Below are positions 10,063 through 20,434 of a DNA stretch of 64,000 nucleotides, in pieces. A program made the position numbers and the translations under genes. Position 1 is the first letter of the stretch, and each line of letters begins with the position of its first letter. The stretch covers positions 186,001 to 250,000 of the forward strand of contig NW_026042452.1 in the NCBI RefSeq assembly GCF_023856365.1. The letters run 5' to 3'. A model generated the notes under the pieces. The model worked only from the letters and a program-made list of their open reading frames with translations, was not told where the DNA came from and ran no database searches. This stretch comes from Brienomyrus brachyistius. Its lineage: Eukaryota; Chordata; Actinopteri; Osteoglossiformes; Mormyridae.

Positions 10063-10732
10063 AGGTACAACACGATTGCTACGACAAGGGGGAGCCAGGA
10101 TGACAGGTCAGGGGGGAGATATCATCATCCCCACATTCTGAGATTGGGTACCAAGCCCCATATATATTAGTAGGCTGAATACAAGAGCAGCTGACCTGAG
10201 AAATAAGAAATAAGCTGGAATAAGCTGGAAACCTGGACCCTCCGACCAAGAATGCGTAAAGTACCCTCAGAAGGTCTACTAGAAGATGTACGTAGAAGAC
10301 TACTACAGATCAGCTGATCTACACCACAGCAACAGTGATCCTTGAGCTGGACCGTCTTTGAAGACTCCGTAAATCTCCGTATAATAATATATATCTACGG
10401 GAACGAGCAGAGAACAAGAACAAGATTTGTAAATGTAAGATTTGAAGGACCCGGCATGAAAAATAGAATAGTTCTCGTCATTAGTGAACATGTGTCTCGT
10501 CATTGTGTATCATGGACAGTAAGAGGGGGATCAATAGAGTGTTGTTATTATAACGTCTAAAAAGTCTGTCGATAAATCAATCAGATAAATAATGAAGTCG
10601 TTTTCGCTGGAAAAGCCATCTCAGGCTGTCAAGTCTCCCGTTTTGGCCGGGAAACTACCGTATTTTACTTCTCTTTCGCGCCGTCCTCCCGTATTAGTAT
10701 TTTCCCGTAAATCTCCCTTATATTATATAGTT
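10063..10732 (+). repeat. Block B9 (short)
   Basis: Markers: CTGGAATAAGCTGG duplication near 10214, private C to T changes, and loss of ATGATGG after AAAAAGT. Confidence 0.85.
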
Positions 10733-10803
10733 GCTGGATAGTGTAGTGGTAAGATCGCCGCCTTTCACACGGGAGACCGGGGTTCGAATCCCGGTTGTGG
10801 CCA
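10733..10803 (+). tRNA. tRNA-Glu(TTC)-like unit, spacer-side (triplet 1/3)
   Basis: First of three consecutive units at 145-bp spacing, closing block B9. Confidence 0.6.
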
Positions 10804-10877
10804 AAAATATATTTTATATATTTTATATATTTATATTATATTTATATTATATTTTTTATATATTGTATTATATAGTT

Positions 10878-10948
10878 GCTGGATAGTGTAGTGGTAAGAT
10901 CGCCGCCTTTCACACGGGAGACCGGGGTTCGAATCCCGGTTGTGGCCA
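10878..10948 (+). tRNA. tRNA-Glu(TTC)-like unit, spacer-side (triplet 2/3)
   Basis: Middle unit of the triplet; spacers on both sides. Confidence 0.6.
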
Positions 10949-11022
10949 AAAATATATTTTATATATTTTATATATTTATATTATATTTATATTATATTTT
11001 TTATATATTGTATTATATAGTT

Positions 11023-11093
11023 GCTGGATAGTGTAGTGGTAAGATCGCCGCCTTTCACACGGGAGACCGGGGTTCGAATCCCGGTTGTGGCCA
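11023..11093 (+). tRNA. tRNA-Glu(TTC)-like unit, block-side (triplet 3/3)
   Basis: Last unit of the triplet; leads into block B10. Confidence 0.6.
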
Positions 11094-11125
11094 GAAACAA
11101 CTGCTATCACAACTAGAGATTGATG

Positions 11126-11798
11126 AGGTACAACACGATTGCTACGACAAGGGGGAGCCAGGACGACAGGTCAGGGGGGAGATATCATCATCCCCACATT
11201 CCGAGATTGGGTACCAAGCCCCATATATATTAGTAGGCTGAATACAAGAGCAGCTGACCTGAGAAATAAGAAATAAGCTAAGCTGGAAACCTGGACCCTC
11301 CGACCAAGAATGCGTGAAGTACCCTCAGAAGGTCTACTAGAAGATGTACGTAGAAGACTACTACAGATCAGCTGATCTACACCACAGCAACAGTGATCCT
11401 TGAGCTGGACCGTCTTTGAAGACTCCGTAAATCTCCGTATAATAATATATATCTACGGGAACGAGCAGAGAACAAGAACAAGATTTGTAAATGTAAGATT
11501 TGAAGGACCCGGCATGAAAAATAGAATAGTTCTCGTCATTAGTGAACATGTGTCTCGTCATTGTGTATCATGGACAGTAAGAGGGGGATCAATAGAGTGT
11601 TGTTATTATAACGTCTAAAAAGTATGATGGTCTGTCGATAAATCAATCAGATAAATAATGAAGTCGTTTTCGCTGGAAAAGCCATCTCAGGCTGTCAAGT
11701 CTCCCGTTTTGGCCGGGAAACTACCGTATTTTACTTCTTTTTCGCGCCGTCCTCCCGTATTAGTATTTTCCCGTAAATCTCCCTTATATTATATAGTT
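11126..11798 (+). repeat. Block B10 (short)
   Basis: Ordinary short form with one CTTCTTTTTCGCGCC variant near 11735. Confidence 0.85.
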
Positions 11799-11874
11799 GC
11801 TGGATAGTGTTAGTGGATAGTAAGATCGCCGCCTTTCACACGGGAGACCGGGGTTCGAATCCCGGTTGTGGCCA
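11799..11874 (+). tRNA. tRNA-like unit with a 5-bp D-arm insertion
   Basis: Variant copy of 76 bp. The A-box region reads GTGTTAGTGGATAGTAAG in place of GTGTAGTGGTAAG, which disrupts box A and the D-arm. The spacer after it carries one extra ATTTTATAT step. Confidence 0.5.
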
Positions 11875-11957
11875 AAAATATATTTTATATATTTTATATA
11901 TTTTATATATTTATATTATATTTATATTATATTTTTTATATATTGTATTATATAGTT

Positions 11958-12028
11958 GCTGGATAGTGTAGTGGTAAGATCGCCGCCTTTCACACGGGAG
12001 ACCGGGGTTCGAATCCCGGTTGTGGCCA
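11958..12028 (+). tRNA. tRNA-Glu(TTC)-like unit, block-side
   Basis: Pair partner of the variant at 11799; upstream of truncated LTR copy 3. Confidence 0.6.
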
Positions 12029-12058
12029 GAAACAACTGCTATCACAACTAGAGATTGA

Positions 12059-13424
12059 TGTAAGGACATAAAACTTATAGGTCCTGCAGGCCCCAACTCT
12101 GATCAGCCTGCATCAGTCCATCTCAGAGCTCCAAGAAAAGGATCCACTGGCCCAGGCAAGATTGGACTCCACGCATCAAACCATCCCTTTTAAGGAAGGC
12201 AAAGCCCTGCCGGCTCCTGAGAATAACTGGAGCAATACAGAAAAAGCAAGACCTTTCACCCCCTGGAGTGGCCGGAGTTCCACAGTCAAACCACAGCAAC
12301 AACAGCTGTCAGTCCCCAGACACAGACACCTTTTCCACTAGAAATAGGATAACTCACCACACATAGATGTTAGGGACAAATACACGCATGTTTGGTCTCG
12401 TTTGAATAGGCATGAGACGGCGAGTGTTATACACTCAGATTTAAGGCAGTATAGTTTTCCCTAAGAGAACTATAGAAACTTCGGCTAAACCCACCAAACT
12501 GAGAGAGCCTCTCACATGGCAGAACAAGGGAATTACGACCACCCCCTAAAGTGATCTGATTGGCTGAGGACTTGAGAACCAAGGCCAACAATGCCCCTAA
12601 AATTAACCGTTGACCGAAATTGGTCAGTCTTCAGAGACATGCCATCACCTGGTTTGGATACTTAAGGAAGGGCCTCAGAAGGATTCGGGGAGTTACTCTG
12701 TAATCAGAGCTCCCACAGAGAACTGCGTGAAAGTCCATCTGTAGTCAGATACTTTCCGCAGAACTTTGTGCACTCTCAGCTGAGGAATGTGATTGTTTAA
12801 TATTGTATTTGTCCAAATGTATTTACAAGTATGTGGCCACATGTCAATAATTATATATTGTAATATGTTTAATAAATGTTGTCTTGATTACTTCATGACT
12901 GTCTGATTTGCTAACTTCTTTATAAACTTTCCAGATTGGACTTCTATCCTGATTAGGACTAAAGTGATAAATACTATCTTGCAGCCTCTGGGTTAAATCC
13001 CCTTTATCCGGGTCCCAAACTCGACTGCCCAAGTTAAGTTAGGTGGATACCAAAACCGCACCTCTGGAGTTCGCACACGCTCAGTTACGGGCCGACTTAA
13101 CCTCTGAGGTCAACACATGCTGATGAAAGGTACCGGTCTGCCCTCTGAGGGGCGTACACACTATGTTCCTAGGCACCGGGCATAGTCCCTGAGACGCTCA
13201 CATGGTAAGACAATGGGCGGCATCGGCGGAGTCCCTGAGACGAGCCCAAAGTAAAACCTCGTACAAACTACCGCAACAAAAGGTGCGCCGTCACAGCCGC
13301 TGAGGTTGACACATGTTATGATATGGGCTGCCCCCGGCTGAGCCTCTGAGGTGGATGTACGTGTGGTTCGGGTAAACATCGGCTTAATCTCCGAGGCACC
13401 CACATGCTCAGTAATTGGCAGACA
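12059..13424 (+). mobile_element. Solo LTR, copy 3 (3'-truncated)
   Basis: 5' end normal. The element breaks in the last degenerate repeat at GGCAGACA and joins ACACGATTGC of block B. ACA is shared by both sides, so the deletion of the LTR 3' part and the block start probably used this microhomology. Confidence 0.7.
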
Positions 13425-14139
13425 ACACGATTGCTACGACAAGGGGGAGCCAGGACGACAGGTCAGGGGGGAGATATCATCATCCCCACATTCCGAGATT
13501 GGGTACCAAGCCCCATATATATTAGTAGGCTGAATACAAGAGCAGCTGACCTGAGAAATAAGAAATAAGCTAAGCTGGAAACCTGGACCCTCCGACCAAG
13601 AATGCGTGAAGTACCCTCAGAAGGTCTACTAGAAGATGTACGTAGAAGACTACTACAGATCAGCTGATCTACACCACAGCAACAGTGATCCTTGAGCTGG
13701 ACCGTCTTTGAAGACTCCGTAAATCTCCGTATAATAATATATATCTACGGGAACGAGCAGAGAACAAGAACAAGATTTGTAAATGTAAGATTTGAAGGAC
13801 CCGGCATGAAAAATAGAATAGTTCTCGTCATTAGTGAACATGTGTCTCGTCATTGTGTATCATGGACAGTAAGAGGGGGATCAATAGAGTGTTGTTATTA
13901 TAACGTCTAAAAAGTATGATGGTCTGTCGATAAATCAATCAGATAAATAATGAAGTCGTTTTCGCGAACACGCTGGAAAAGCCAGGGGCCGGACCGACTG
14001 TAGGGGGCGTGGCCAGAGACAGCCATCTCAGGCTGTCAAGTCTCCCGTTTTGGCCAGGAAACTACCGTATTTTACTTCTCTTTCCCGCCGTCCTCCCGTA
14101 TTAGTATTTTCCCGTAAATCTCCCTTATATTATATAGTT
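13425..14139 (+). repeat. Block B11 (long, joined to truncated LTR)
   Basis: The first few bases are lost in the junction with LTR copy 3. Confidence 0.85.
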
Positions 14140-14210
14140 GCTGGATAGTGTAGTGGTAAGATCGCCGCCTTTCACACGGGAGACCGGGGTTCGAATCCCG
14201 GTTGTGGCCA
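14140..14210 (+). tRNA. tRNA-Glu(TTC)-like unit, spacer-side
   Basis: Closes block B11. Confidence 0.6.
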
Positions 14211-14284
14211 AAAATATATTTTATATATTTTATATATTTATATTATATTTATATTATATTTTTTATATATTGTATTATATAGTT

Positions 14285-14355
14285 GCTGGATAGTGTAGTG
14301 GTAAGATCGCCGCCTTTCACACGGGAGACCGGGGTTCGAATCCCGGTTGTGGCCA
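14285..14355 (+). tRNA. tRNA-Glu(TTC)-like unit, block-side
   Basis: Pair partner of 14140; leads into block B12, which carries the inverted duplication. Confidence 0.6.
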
Positions 14356-14387
14356 GAAACAACTGCTATCACAACTAGAGATTGATG

Positions 14388-15285
14388 AGGTACAACACGA
14401 TTGCTACGACAAGGGGGAGCCAGGACGACAGGTCAGGGGGGAGATATCATCATCCCCACATTCCGAGATTGGGTACCAAGCCCCATATATATTAGTAGGC
14501 TGAATACAAGAGCAGCTGACCTGAGAAATAAGAAATAAGCTAAGCTGGAAACCTGGACCCTCCGACCAAGAATGCGTGAAGTACCCTCTGAAGGTCTACT
14601 AGAAGATGTACGTAGAAGACTACTACAGATCAGCTGATCTACACCACAGCAACAGTGATCCTTGAGCTGGACCGTCTTTGAAGACTCCGTAAATCTCCGT
14701 ATAATAATATATATCTACGGGAACGAGCAGAGAACAAGAACAAGATTTGTAAATGTAAGATTTGAAGGACCCGGCATGAAAAATAGAATAGTTCTCGTCA
14801 TTAGTGAACATGTGTCTCGTCATTGTGTATCATGGACAGTAAGAGGGGGATCAATAGAGTGTTGTTATTATAACGGCCCCTGGCTTTTCCAGCGTGTTCG
14901 CGAAAACGACTTCATTATTTATCTGATTGATTTATCGACAGACCATCATACTTTTTAGACGTTATAATAACAACACTCTATTGATCCCCCTCTTACTGTC
15001 CATGATACACAATGACGAGACACATGTTCACTAATGACGAGAACTATTCTATTTAAAAAGTATGATGGTCTGTCGATAAATCAATCAGATAAATAATGAA
15101 GTCGTTTTCGCGAACACGCTGGAAAAGCCAGGGGCCGGACCGACTGTAGGGGGCGTGGCCAGAGACAGCCATCTCAGGCTGTCAAGTCTCCCGTTTTGGC
15201 CGGGAAACTACCGTATTTTACTTCTCTTTCGCGCCGTCCTCCCGTATTAGTATTTTCCCGTAAATCTCCCTTATATTATATAGTT
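14388..15285 (+). repeat. Block B12 (long, with inverted duplication)
   Basis: Expanded to 898 bp by the inverted duplication listed separately. Confidence 0.85.
14781..15054. repeat. Inverted duplication with perfect 95-bp arms
   Basis: Arm 1 is 14781-14875 and arm 2 is 14960-15054. By eye they are exact reverse complements. The 84-bp centre (14876-14959) is itself the reverse complement of the sequence that follows arm 2 from 15055. The order is X, Y', X', Y: an inverted copy of XY sits between X and Y. A long hairpin or cruciform is possible in single-stranded DNA or RNA. Confidence 0.95.
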
Positions 15286-15356
15286 GCTGGATAGTGTAGT
15301 GGTAAGATCGCCGCCTTTCACACGGGAGACCGGGGTTCGAATCCCGGTTGTGGCCA
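15286..15356 (+). tRNA. tRNA-Glu(TTC)-like unit, single
   Basis: Single unit between blocks B12 and B13; the usual spacer and partner are missing. Confidence 0.6.
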
Positions 15357-15388
15357 GAAACAACTGCTATCACAACTAGAGATTGATG

Positions 15389-16116
15389 AGGTACAACACG
15401 ATTGCTACGACAAGGGGAAGCCAGGACGACAGGTCAGGGGGGAGATATCATCATCCCCACATTCCGAGATTGGGTACCAAGCCCCATATATATTAGTAGG
15501 CTGAATACAAGAGCAGCTGACCTGAGAAATAAGAAATAAGCTAAGCTGGAAACCTGGACCCTCCGACCAAGAATGCGTGAAGTACCCTCAGAAGGTCTAC
15601 TAGAAGATGTACGTAGAAGACTACTACAGATCAGCTGATCTACACCACAGCAACAGTGATCCTTGAGCTGGAGCCGGACCGTCTTTGAAGACTCCGTAAA
15701 TCTCCGTATAATAATATATATCTACGGGAACGAGCAGAGAACAAGAACAAGATTTGTAAATGTAAGATTTGAAGGACCCGGCATGAAAAATAGAATAGTT
15801 CTCGTCATTAGTGAACATGTGTCTCGTCATTGTGTATCATGGACAGTAAGAGGGGGATCAATAGAGTGTTGTTATTATAACGTCTAAAAAGTATGATGGT
15901 CTGTCGATAAATCAATCAGATAAATAATGAAGTCGTTTTCGCGAACACGCTGGAAAAGCCAGGGGCCGGACCGACTGTAGGGGGCGTGGCCAGAGACAGC
16001 CATCTCAGGCTGTCAAGTCTCCCGTTTTGGCCAGGAAACTACCGTATTTTACTTCTCTTTCCCGCCGTCCTCCCGTATTAGTATTTTCCCGTAAATCTCC
16101 CTTATATTATATAGTT
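15389..16116 (+). repeat. Block B13 (long)
   Basis: Markers: GAGCTGGAGCCGGACC (6-bp expansion) and GGGGAAGCC. Confidence 0.85.
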
Positions 16117-16187
16117 GCTGGATAGTGTAGTGGTAAGATCGCCGCCTTTCACACGGGAGACCGGGGTTCGAATCCCGGTTGTGGCCA
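16117..16187 (+). tRNA. tRNA-Glu(TTC)-like unit, spacer-side
   Basis: Closes block B13. Confidence 0.6.
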
Positions 16188-16261
16188 AAAATATATTTTA
16201 TATATTTTATATATTTATATTATATTTATATTATATTTTTTATATATTGTATTATATAGTT

Positions 16262-16332
16262 GCTGGATAGTGTAGTGGTAAGATCGCCGCCTTTCACACG
16301 GGAGACCGGGGTTCGAATCCCGGTTGTGGCCA
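16262..16332 (+). tRNA. tRNA-Glu(TTC)-like unit, block-side
   Basis: Pair partner of 16117; leads into block B14. Confidence 0.6.
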
Positions 16333-16364
16333 GAAACAACTGCTATCACAACTAGAGATTGATG

Positions 16365-17043
16365 AGGTACAACACGATTGCTACGACAAGGGGGAGCCAG
16401 GACGACAGGTCAGGGGGGAGATATCATCATCCCCACATTCCGAGATTGGGTACCAAGCCCCATATATATTAGTAGGCTGAATACAAGAGCAGCTGACCTG
16501 AGAAATAAGAAATAAGCTAAGCTGGAAACCTGGACCCTCCGACCAAGAATGCGTGAAGTACCCTCTGAAGGTCTACTAGAAGATGTACGTAGAAGACTAC
16601 TACAGATCAGCTGATCTACACCACAGCAACAGTGATCCTTGAGCTGGAGCCGGACCGTCTTTGAAGACTCCGTAAATCTCCGTATAATAATATATATCTA
16701 CGGGAACGAGCAGAGAACAAGAACAAGATTTGTAAATGTAAGATTTGAAGGACCCGGCATGAAAAATAGAATAGTTCTCGTCATTAGTGAACATGTGTCT
16801 CGTCATTGTGTATCATGGACAGTAAGAGGGGGATCAATAGAGTGTTGTTATTATAACGTCTAAAAAGTATGATGGTCTGTCGATAAATCAATCAGATAAA
16901 TAATGAAGTCGTTTTCGCTGGAAAAGCCATCTCAGGCTGTCAAGTCTCCCGTTTTGGCCGGGAAACTACCGTATTTTACTTCTCTTTCGCGCCGTCCTCC
17001 CGTATTAGTATTTTCCCGTAAATCTCCCTTATATTATAAAGTT
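16365..17043 (+). repeat. Block B14 (short)
   Basis: GAGCCGG expansion and CCCTCTGAAGG variant. Start of the first copy of the 2036-bp duplication. Confidence 0.85.
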
Positions 17044-17114
17044 GCTGGATAGTGTAGTGGTAAGATCGCCGCCTTTCACACGGGAGACCGGGGTTCGAAT
17101 CCCGGTTGTGGCCA
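17044..17114 (+). tRNA. tRNA-Glu(TTC)-like unit, spacer-side (triplet 1/3)
   Basis: 5' flank is TATTATAAAGTT, a marker shared with 19080 and 38895. The spacer after it is about 11 bp short. Confidence 0.6.
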
Positions 17115-17177
17115 AAAATATATTTTATATATTTTATATATTTATATTATATTTATATTATATTGTATTATATAGTT

Positions 17178-17248
17178 GCTGGATAGTGTAGTGGTAAGAT
17201 CGCCGCCTTTCACACGGGAGACCGGGGTTCGAATCCCGGTTGTGGCCA
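17178..17248 (+). tRNA. tRNA-Glu(TTC)-like unit, spacer-side (triplet 2/3)
   Basis: Follows the shortened spacer, so it lies 134 bp instead of 145 bp after the previous unit. Confidence 0.6.
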
Positions 17249-17322
17249 AAAATATATTTTATATATTTTATATATTTATATTATATTTATATTATATTTT
17301 TTATATATTGTATTATATAGTT

Positions 17323-17393
17323 GCTGGATAGTGTAGTGGTAAGATCGCCGCCTTTCACACGGGAGACCGGGGTTCGAATCCCGGTTGTGGCCA
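17323..17393 (+). tRNA. tRNA-Glu(TTC)-like unit, block-side (triplet 3/3)
   Basis: Leads into block B15. Confidence 0.6.
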
Positions 17394-17425
17394 GAAACAA
17401 CTGCTATCACAACTAGAGATTGATG

Positions 17426-18152
17426 AGGTACAACACGATTGCTACGACAAGGGGGAGCCAGGACGACAGGTCAGGGGGGAGATATCATCATCCCCACATT
17501 CCGAGATTGGGTACCAAGCCCCATATATATTAGTAGGCTGAATACAAGAGCAGCTGACCTGAGAAATAAGAAATAAGCTGGAATAAGCTGGAAACCTGGA
17601 CCCTCCGACCAAGAATGCGTGAAGTACCCTCAGAAGGTCTACTAGAAGATGTACGTAGAAGACTACTACAGATCAGCTGATCTACACCACAGCAACAGTG
17701 ATCCTTGAGCTGGACCGTCTTTGAAGACTCCGTAAATCTCCGTATAATAATATATATCTACGGGAACGAGCAGAGAACAAGAACAAGATTTGTAAATGTA
17801 AGATTTGAAGGACCCGGCATGAAAAATAGAATAGTTCTCGTCATTAGTGAACATGTGTCTCGTCATTGTGTATCATGGACAGTAAGAGGGGGATCAATAG
17901 AGTGTTGTTATTATAACGTCTAAAAAGTATGATGGTCTGTCGATAAATCAATCAGATAAATAATGAAGTCGTTTTCGCGAACACGCTGGAAAAGCCAGGG
18001 GCCGGACCGACTGTAGGGGGCGTGGCCAGAGACAGCCATCTCAGGCTGTCAAGTCTCCCGTTTTGGCCAGGAAACTACCGTATTTTACTTCTCTTTCCCG
18101 CCGTCCTCCCGTATTAGTATTTTCCCGTAAATCTCCCTTATATTATATAGTT
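17426..18152 (+). repeat. Block B15 (long)
   Basis: CTGGAATAAGCTGG marker; second block of the first 2036-bp copy. Confidence 0.85.
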
Positions 18153-18223
18153 GCTGGATAGTGTAGTGGTAAGATCGCCGCCTTTCACACGGGAGACCGG
18201 GGTTCGAATCCCGGTTGTGGCCA
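18153..18223 (+). tRNA. tRNA-Glu(TTC)-like unit, spacer-side
   Basis: Closes block B15; its equivalent in the 2036-bp duplicate is at 20189. Confidence 0.6.
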
Positions 18224-18297
18224 AAAATATATTTTATATATTTTATATATTTATATTATATTTATATTATATTTTTTATATATTGTATTATATAGTT

Positions 18298-18368
18298 GCT
18301 GGATAGTGTAGTGGTAAGATCGCCGCCTTTCACACGGGAGACCGGGGTTCGAATCCCGGTTGTGGCCA
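18298..18368 (+). tRNA. tRNA-Glu(TTC)-like unit, block-side
   Basis: Equivalent copies lie at 16262 and 20334; leads into block B16. Confidence 0.6.
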
Positions 18369-18400
18369 GAAACAACTGCTATCACAACTAGAGATTGATG

Positions 18401-19079
18401 AGGTACAACACGATTGCTACGACAAGGGGGAGCCAGGACGACAGGTCAGGGGGGAGATATCATCATCCCCACATTCCGAGATTGGGTACCAAGCCCCATA
18501 TATATTAGTAGGCTGAATACAAGAGCAGCTGACCTGAGAAATAAGAAATAAGCTAAGCTGGAAACCTGGACCCTCCGACCAAGAATGCGTGAAGTACCCT
18601 CTGAAGGTCTACTAGAAGATGTACGTAGAAGACTACTACAGATCAGCTGATCTACACCACAGCAACAGTGATCCTTGAGCTGGAGCCGGACCGTCTTTGA
18701 AGACTCCGTAAATCTCCGTATAATAATATATATCTACGGGAACGAGCAGAGAACAAGAACAAGATTTGTAAATGTAAGATTTGAAGGACCCGGCATGAAA
18801 AATAGAATAGTTCTCGTCATTAGTGAACATGTGTCTCGTCATTGTGTATCATGGACAGTAAGAGGGGGATCAATAGAGTGTTGTTATTATAACGTCTAAA
18901 AAGTATGATGGTCTGTCGATAAATCAATCAGATAAATAATGAAGTCGTTTTCGCTGGAAAAGCCATCTCAGGCTGTCAAGTCTCCCGTTTTGGCCGGGAA
19001 ACTACCGTATTTTACTTCTCTTTCGCGCCGTCCTCCCGTATTAGTATTTTCCCGTAAATCTCCCTTATATTATAAAGTT
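18401..19079 (+). repeat. Block B16 (short)
   Basis: Same private markers as B14, exactly 2036 bp downstream. Confidence 0.85.
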
Positions 19080-19150
19080 GCTGGATAGTGTAGTGGTAAG
19101 ATCGCCGCCTTTCACACGGGAGACCGGGGTTCGAATCCCGGTTGTGGCCA
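19080..19150 (+). tRNA. tRNA-Glu(TTC)-like unit, spacer-side (triplet 1/3)
   Basis: Duplicate of 17044, shifted by exactly 2036 bp, with the same flank marker and shortened spacer. Confidence 0.6.
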
Positions 19151-19213
19151 AAAATATATTTTATATATTTTATATATTTATATTATATTTATATTATATT
19201 GTATTATATAGTT

Positions 19214-19284
19214 GCTGGATAGTGTAGTGGTAAGATCGCCGCCTTTCACACGGGAGACCGGGGTTCGAATCCCGGTTGTGGCCA
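19214..19284 (+). tRNA. tRNA-Glu(TTC)-like unit, spacer-side (triplet 2/3)
   Basis: Duplicate of 17178. Confidence 0.6.
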
Positions 19285-19358
19285 AAAATATATTTTATAT
19301 ATTTTATATATTTATATTATATTTATATTATATTTTTTATATATTGTATTATATAGTT

Positions 19359-19429
19359 GCTGGATAGTGTAGTGGTAAGATCGCCGCCTTTCACACGGGA
19401 GACCGGGGTTCGAATCCCGGTTGTGGCCA
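19359..19429 (+). tRNA. tRNA-Glu(TTC)-like unit, block-side (triplet 3/3)
   Basis: Duplicate of 17323; leads into block B17. Confidence 0.6.
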
Positions 19430-19461
19430 GAAACAACTGCTATCACAACTAGAGATTGATG

Positions 19462-20188
19462 AGGTACAACACGATTGCTACGACAAGGGGGAGCCAGGAC
19501 GACAGGTCAGGGGGGAGATATCATCATCCCCACATTCCGAGATTGGGTACCAAGCCCCATATATATTAGTAGGCTGAATACAAGAGCAGCTGACCTGAGA
19601 AATAAGAAATAAGCTGGAATAAGCTGGAAACCTGGACCCTCCGACCAAGAATGCGTGAAGTACCCTCAGAAGGTCTACTAGAAGATGTACGTAGAAGACT
19701 ACTACAGATCAGCTGATCTACACCACAGCAACAGTGATCCTTGAGCTGGACCGTCTTTGAAGACTCCGTAAATCTCCGTATAATAATATATATCTACGGG
19801 AACGAGCAGAGAACAAGAACAAGATTTGTAAATGTAAGATTTGAAGGACCCGGCATGAAAAATAGAATAGTTCTCGTCATTAGTGAACATGTGTCTCGTC
19901 ATTGTGTATCATGGACAGTAAGAGGGGGATCAATAGAGTGTTGTTATTATAACGTCTAAAAAGTATGATGGTCTGTCGATAAATCAATCAGATAAATAAT
20001 GAAGTCGTTTTCGCGAACACGCTGGAAAAGCCAGGGGCCGGACCGACTGTAGGGGGCGTGGCCAGAGACAGCCATCTCAGGCTGTCAAGTCTCCCGTTTT
20101 GGCCGGGAAACTACCGTATTTTACTTCTCTTTCCCGCCGTCCTCCCGTATTAGTATTTTCCCGTAAATCTCCCTTATATTATATAGTT
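19462..20188 (+). repeat. Block B17 (long)
   Basis: Same marker as B15, exactly 2036 bp downstream, but with TTGGCCGGG where B15 reads TTGGCCAGG. Confidence 0.85.
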
Positions 20189-20259
20189 GCTGGATAGTGT
20201 AGTGGTAAGATCGCCGCCTTTCACACGGGAGACCGGGGTTCGAATCCCGGTTGTGGCCA
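20189..20259 (+). tRNA. tRNA-Glu(TTC)-like unit, spacer-side
   Basis: Closes block B17; duplicate of 18153. Confidence 0.6.
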
Positions 20260-20333
20260 AAAATATATTTTATATATTTTATATATTTATATTATATTTA
20301 TATTATATTTTTTATATATTGTATTATATAGTT

Positions 20334-20404
20334 GCTGGATAGTGTAGTGGTAAGATCGCCGCCTTTCACACGGGAGACCGGGGTTCGAATCCCGGTTGTG
20401 GCCA
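20334..20404 (+). tRNA. tRNA-Glu(TTC)-like unit, block-side
   Basis: Duplicate of 18298, but LTR copy 4 follows in place of a block. Confidence 0.6.
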
Positions 20405-20434
20405 GAAACAACTGCTATCACAACTAGAGATTGA

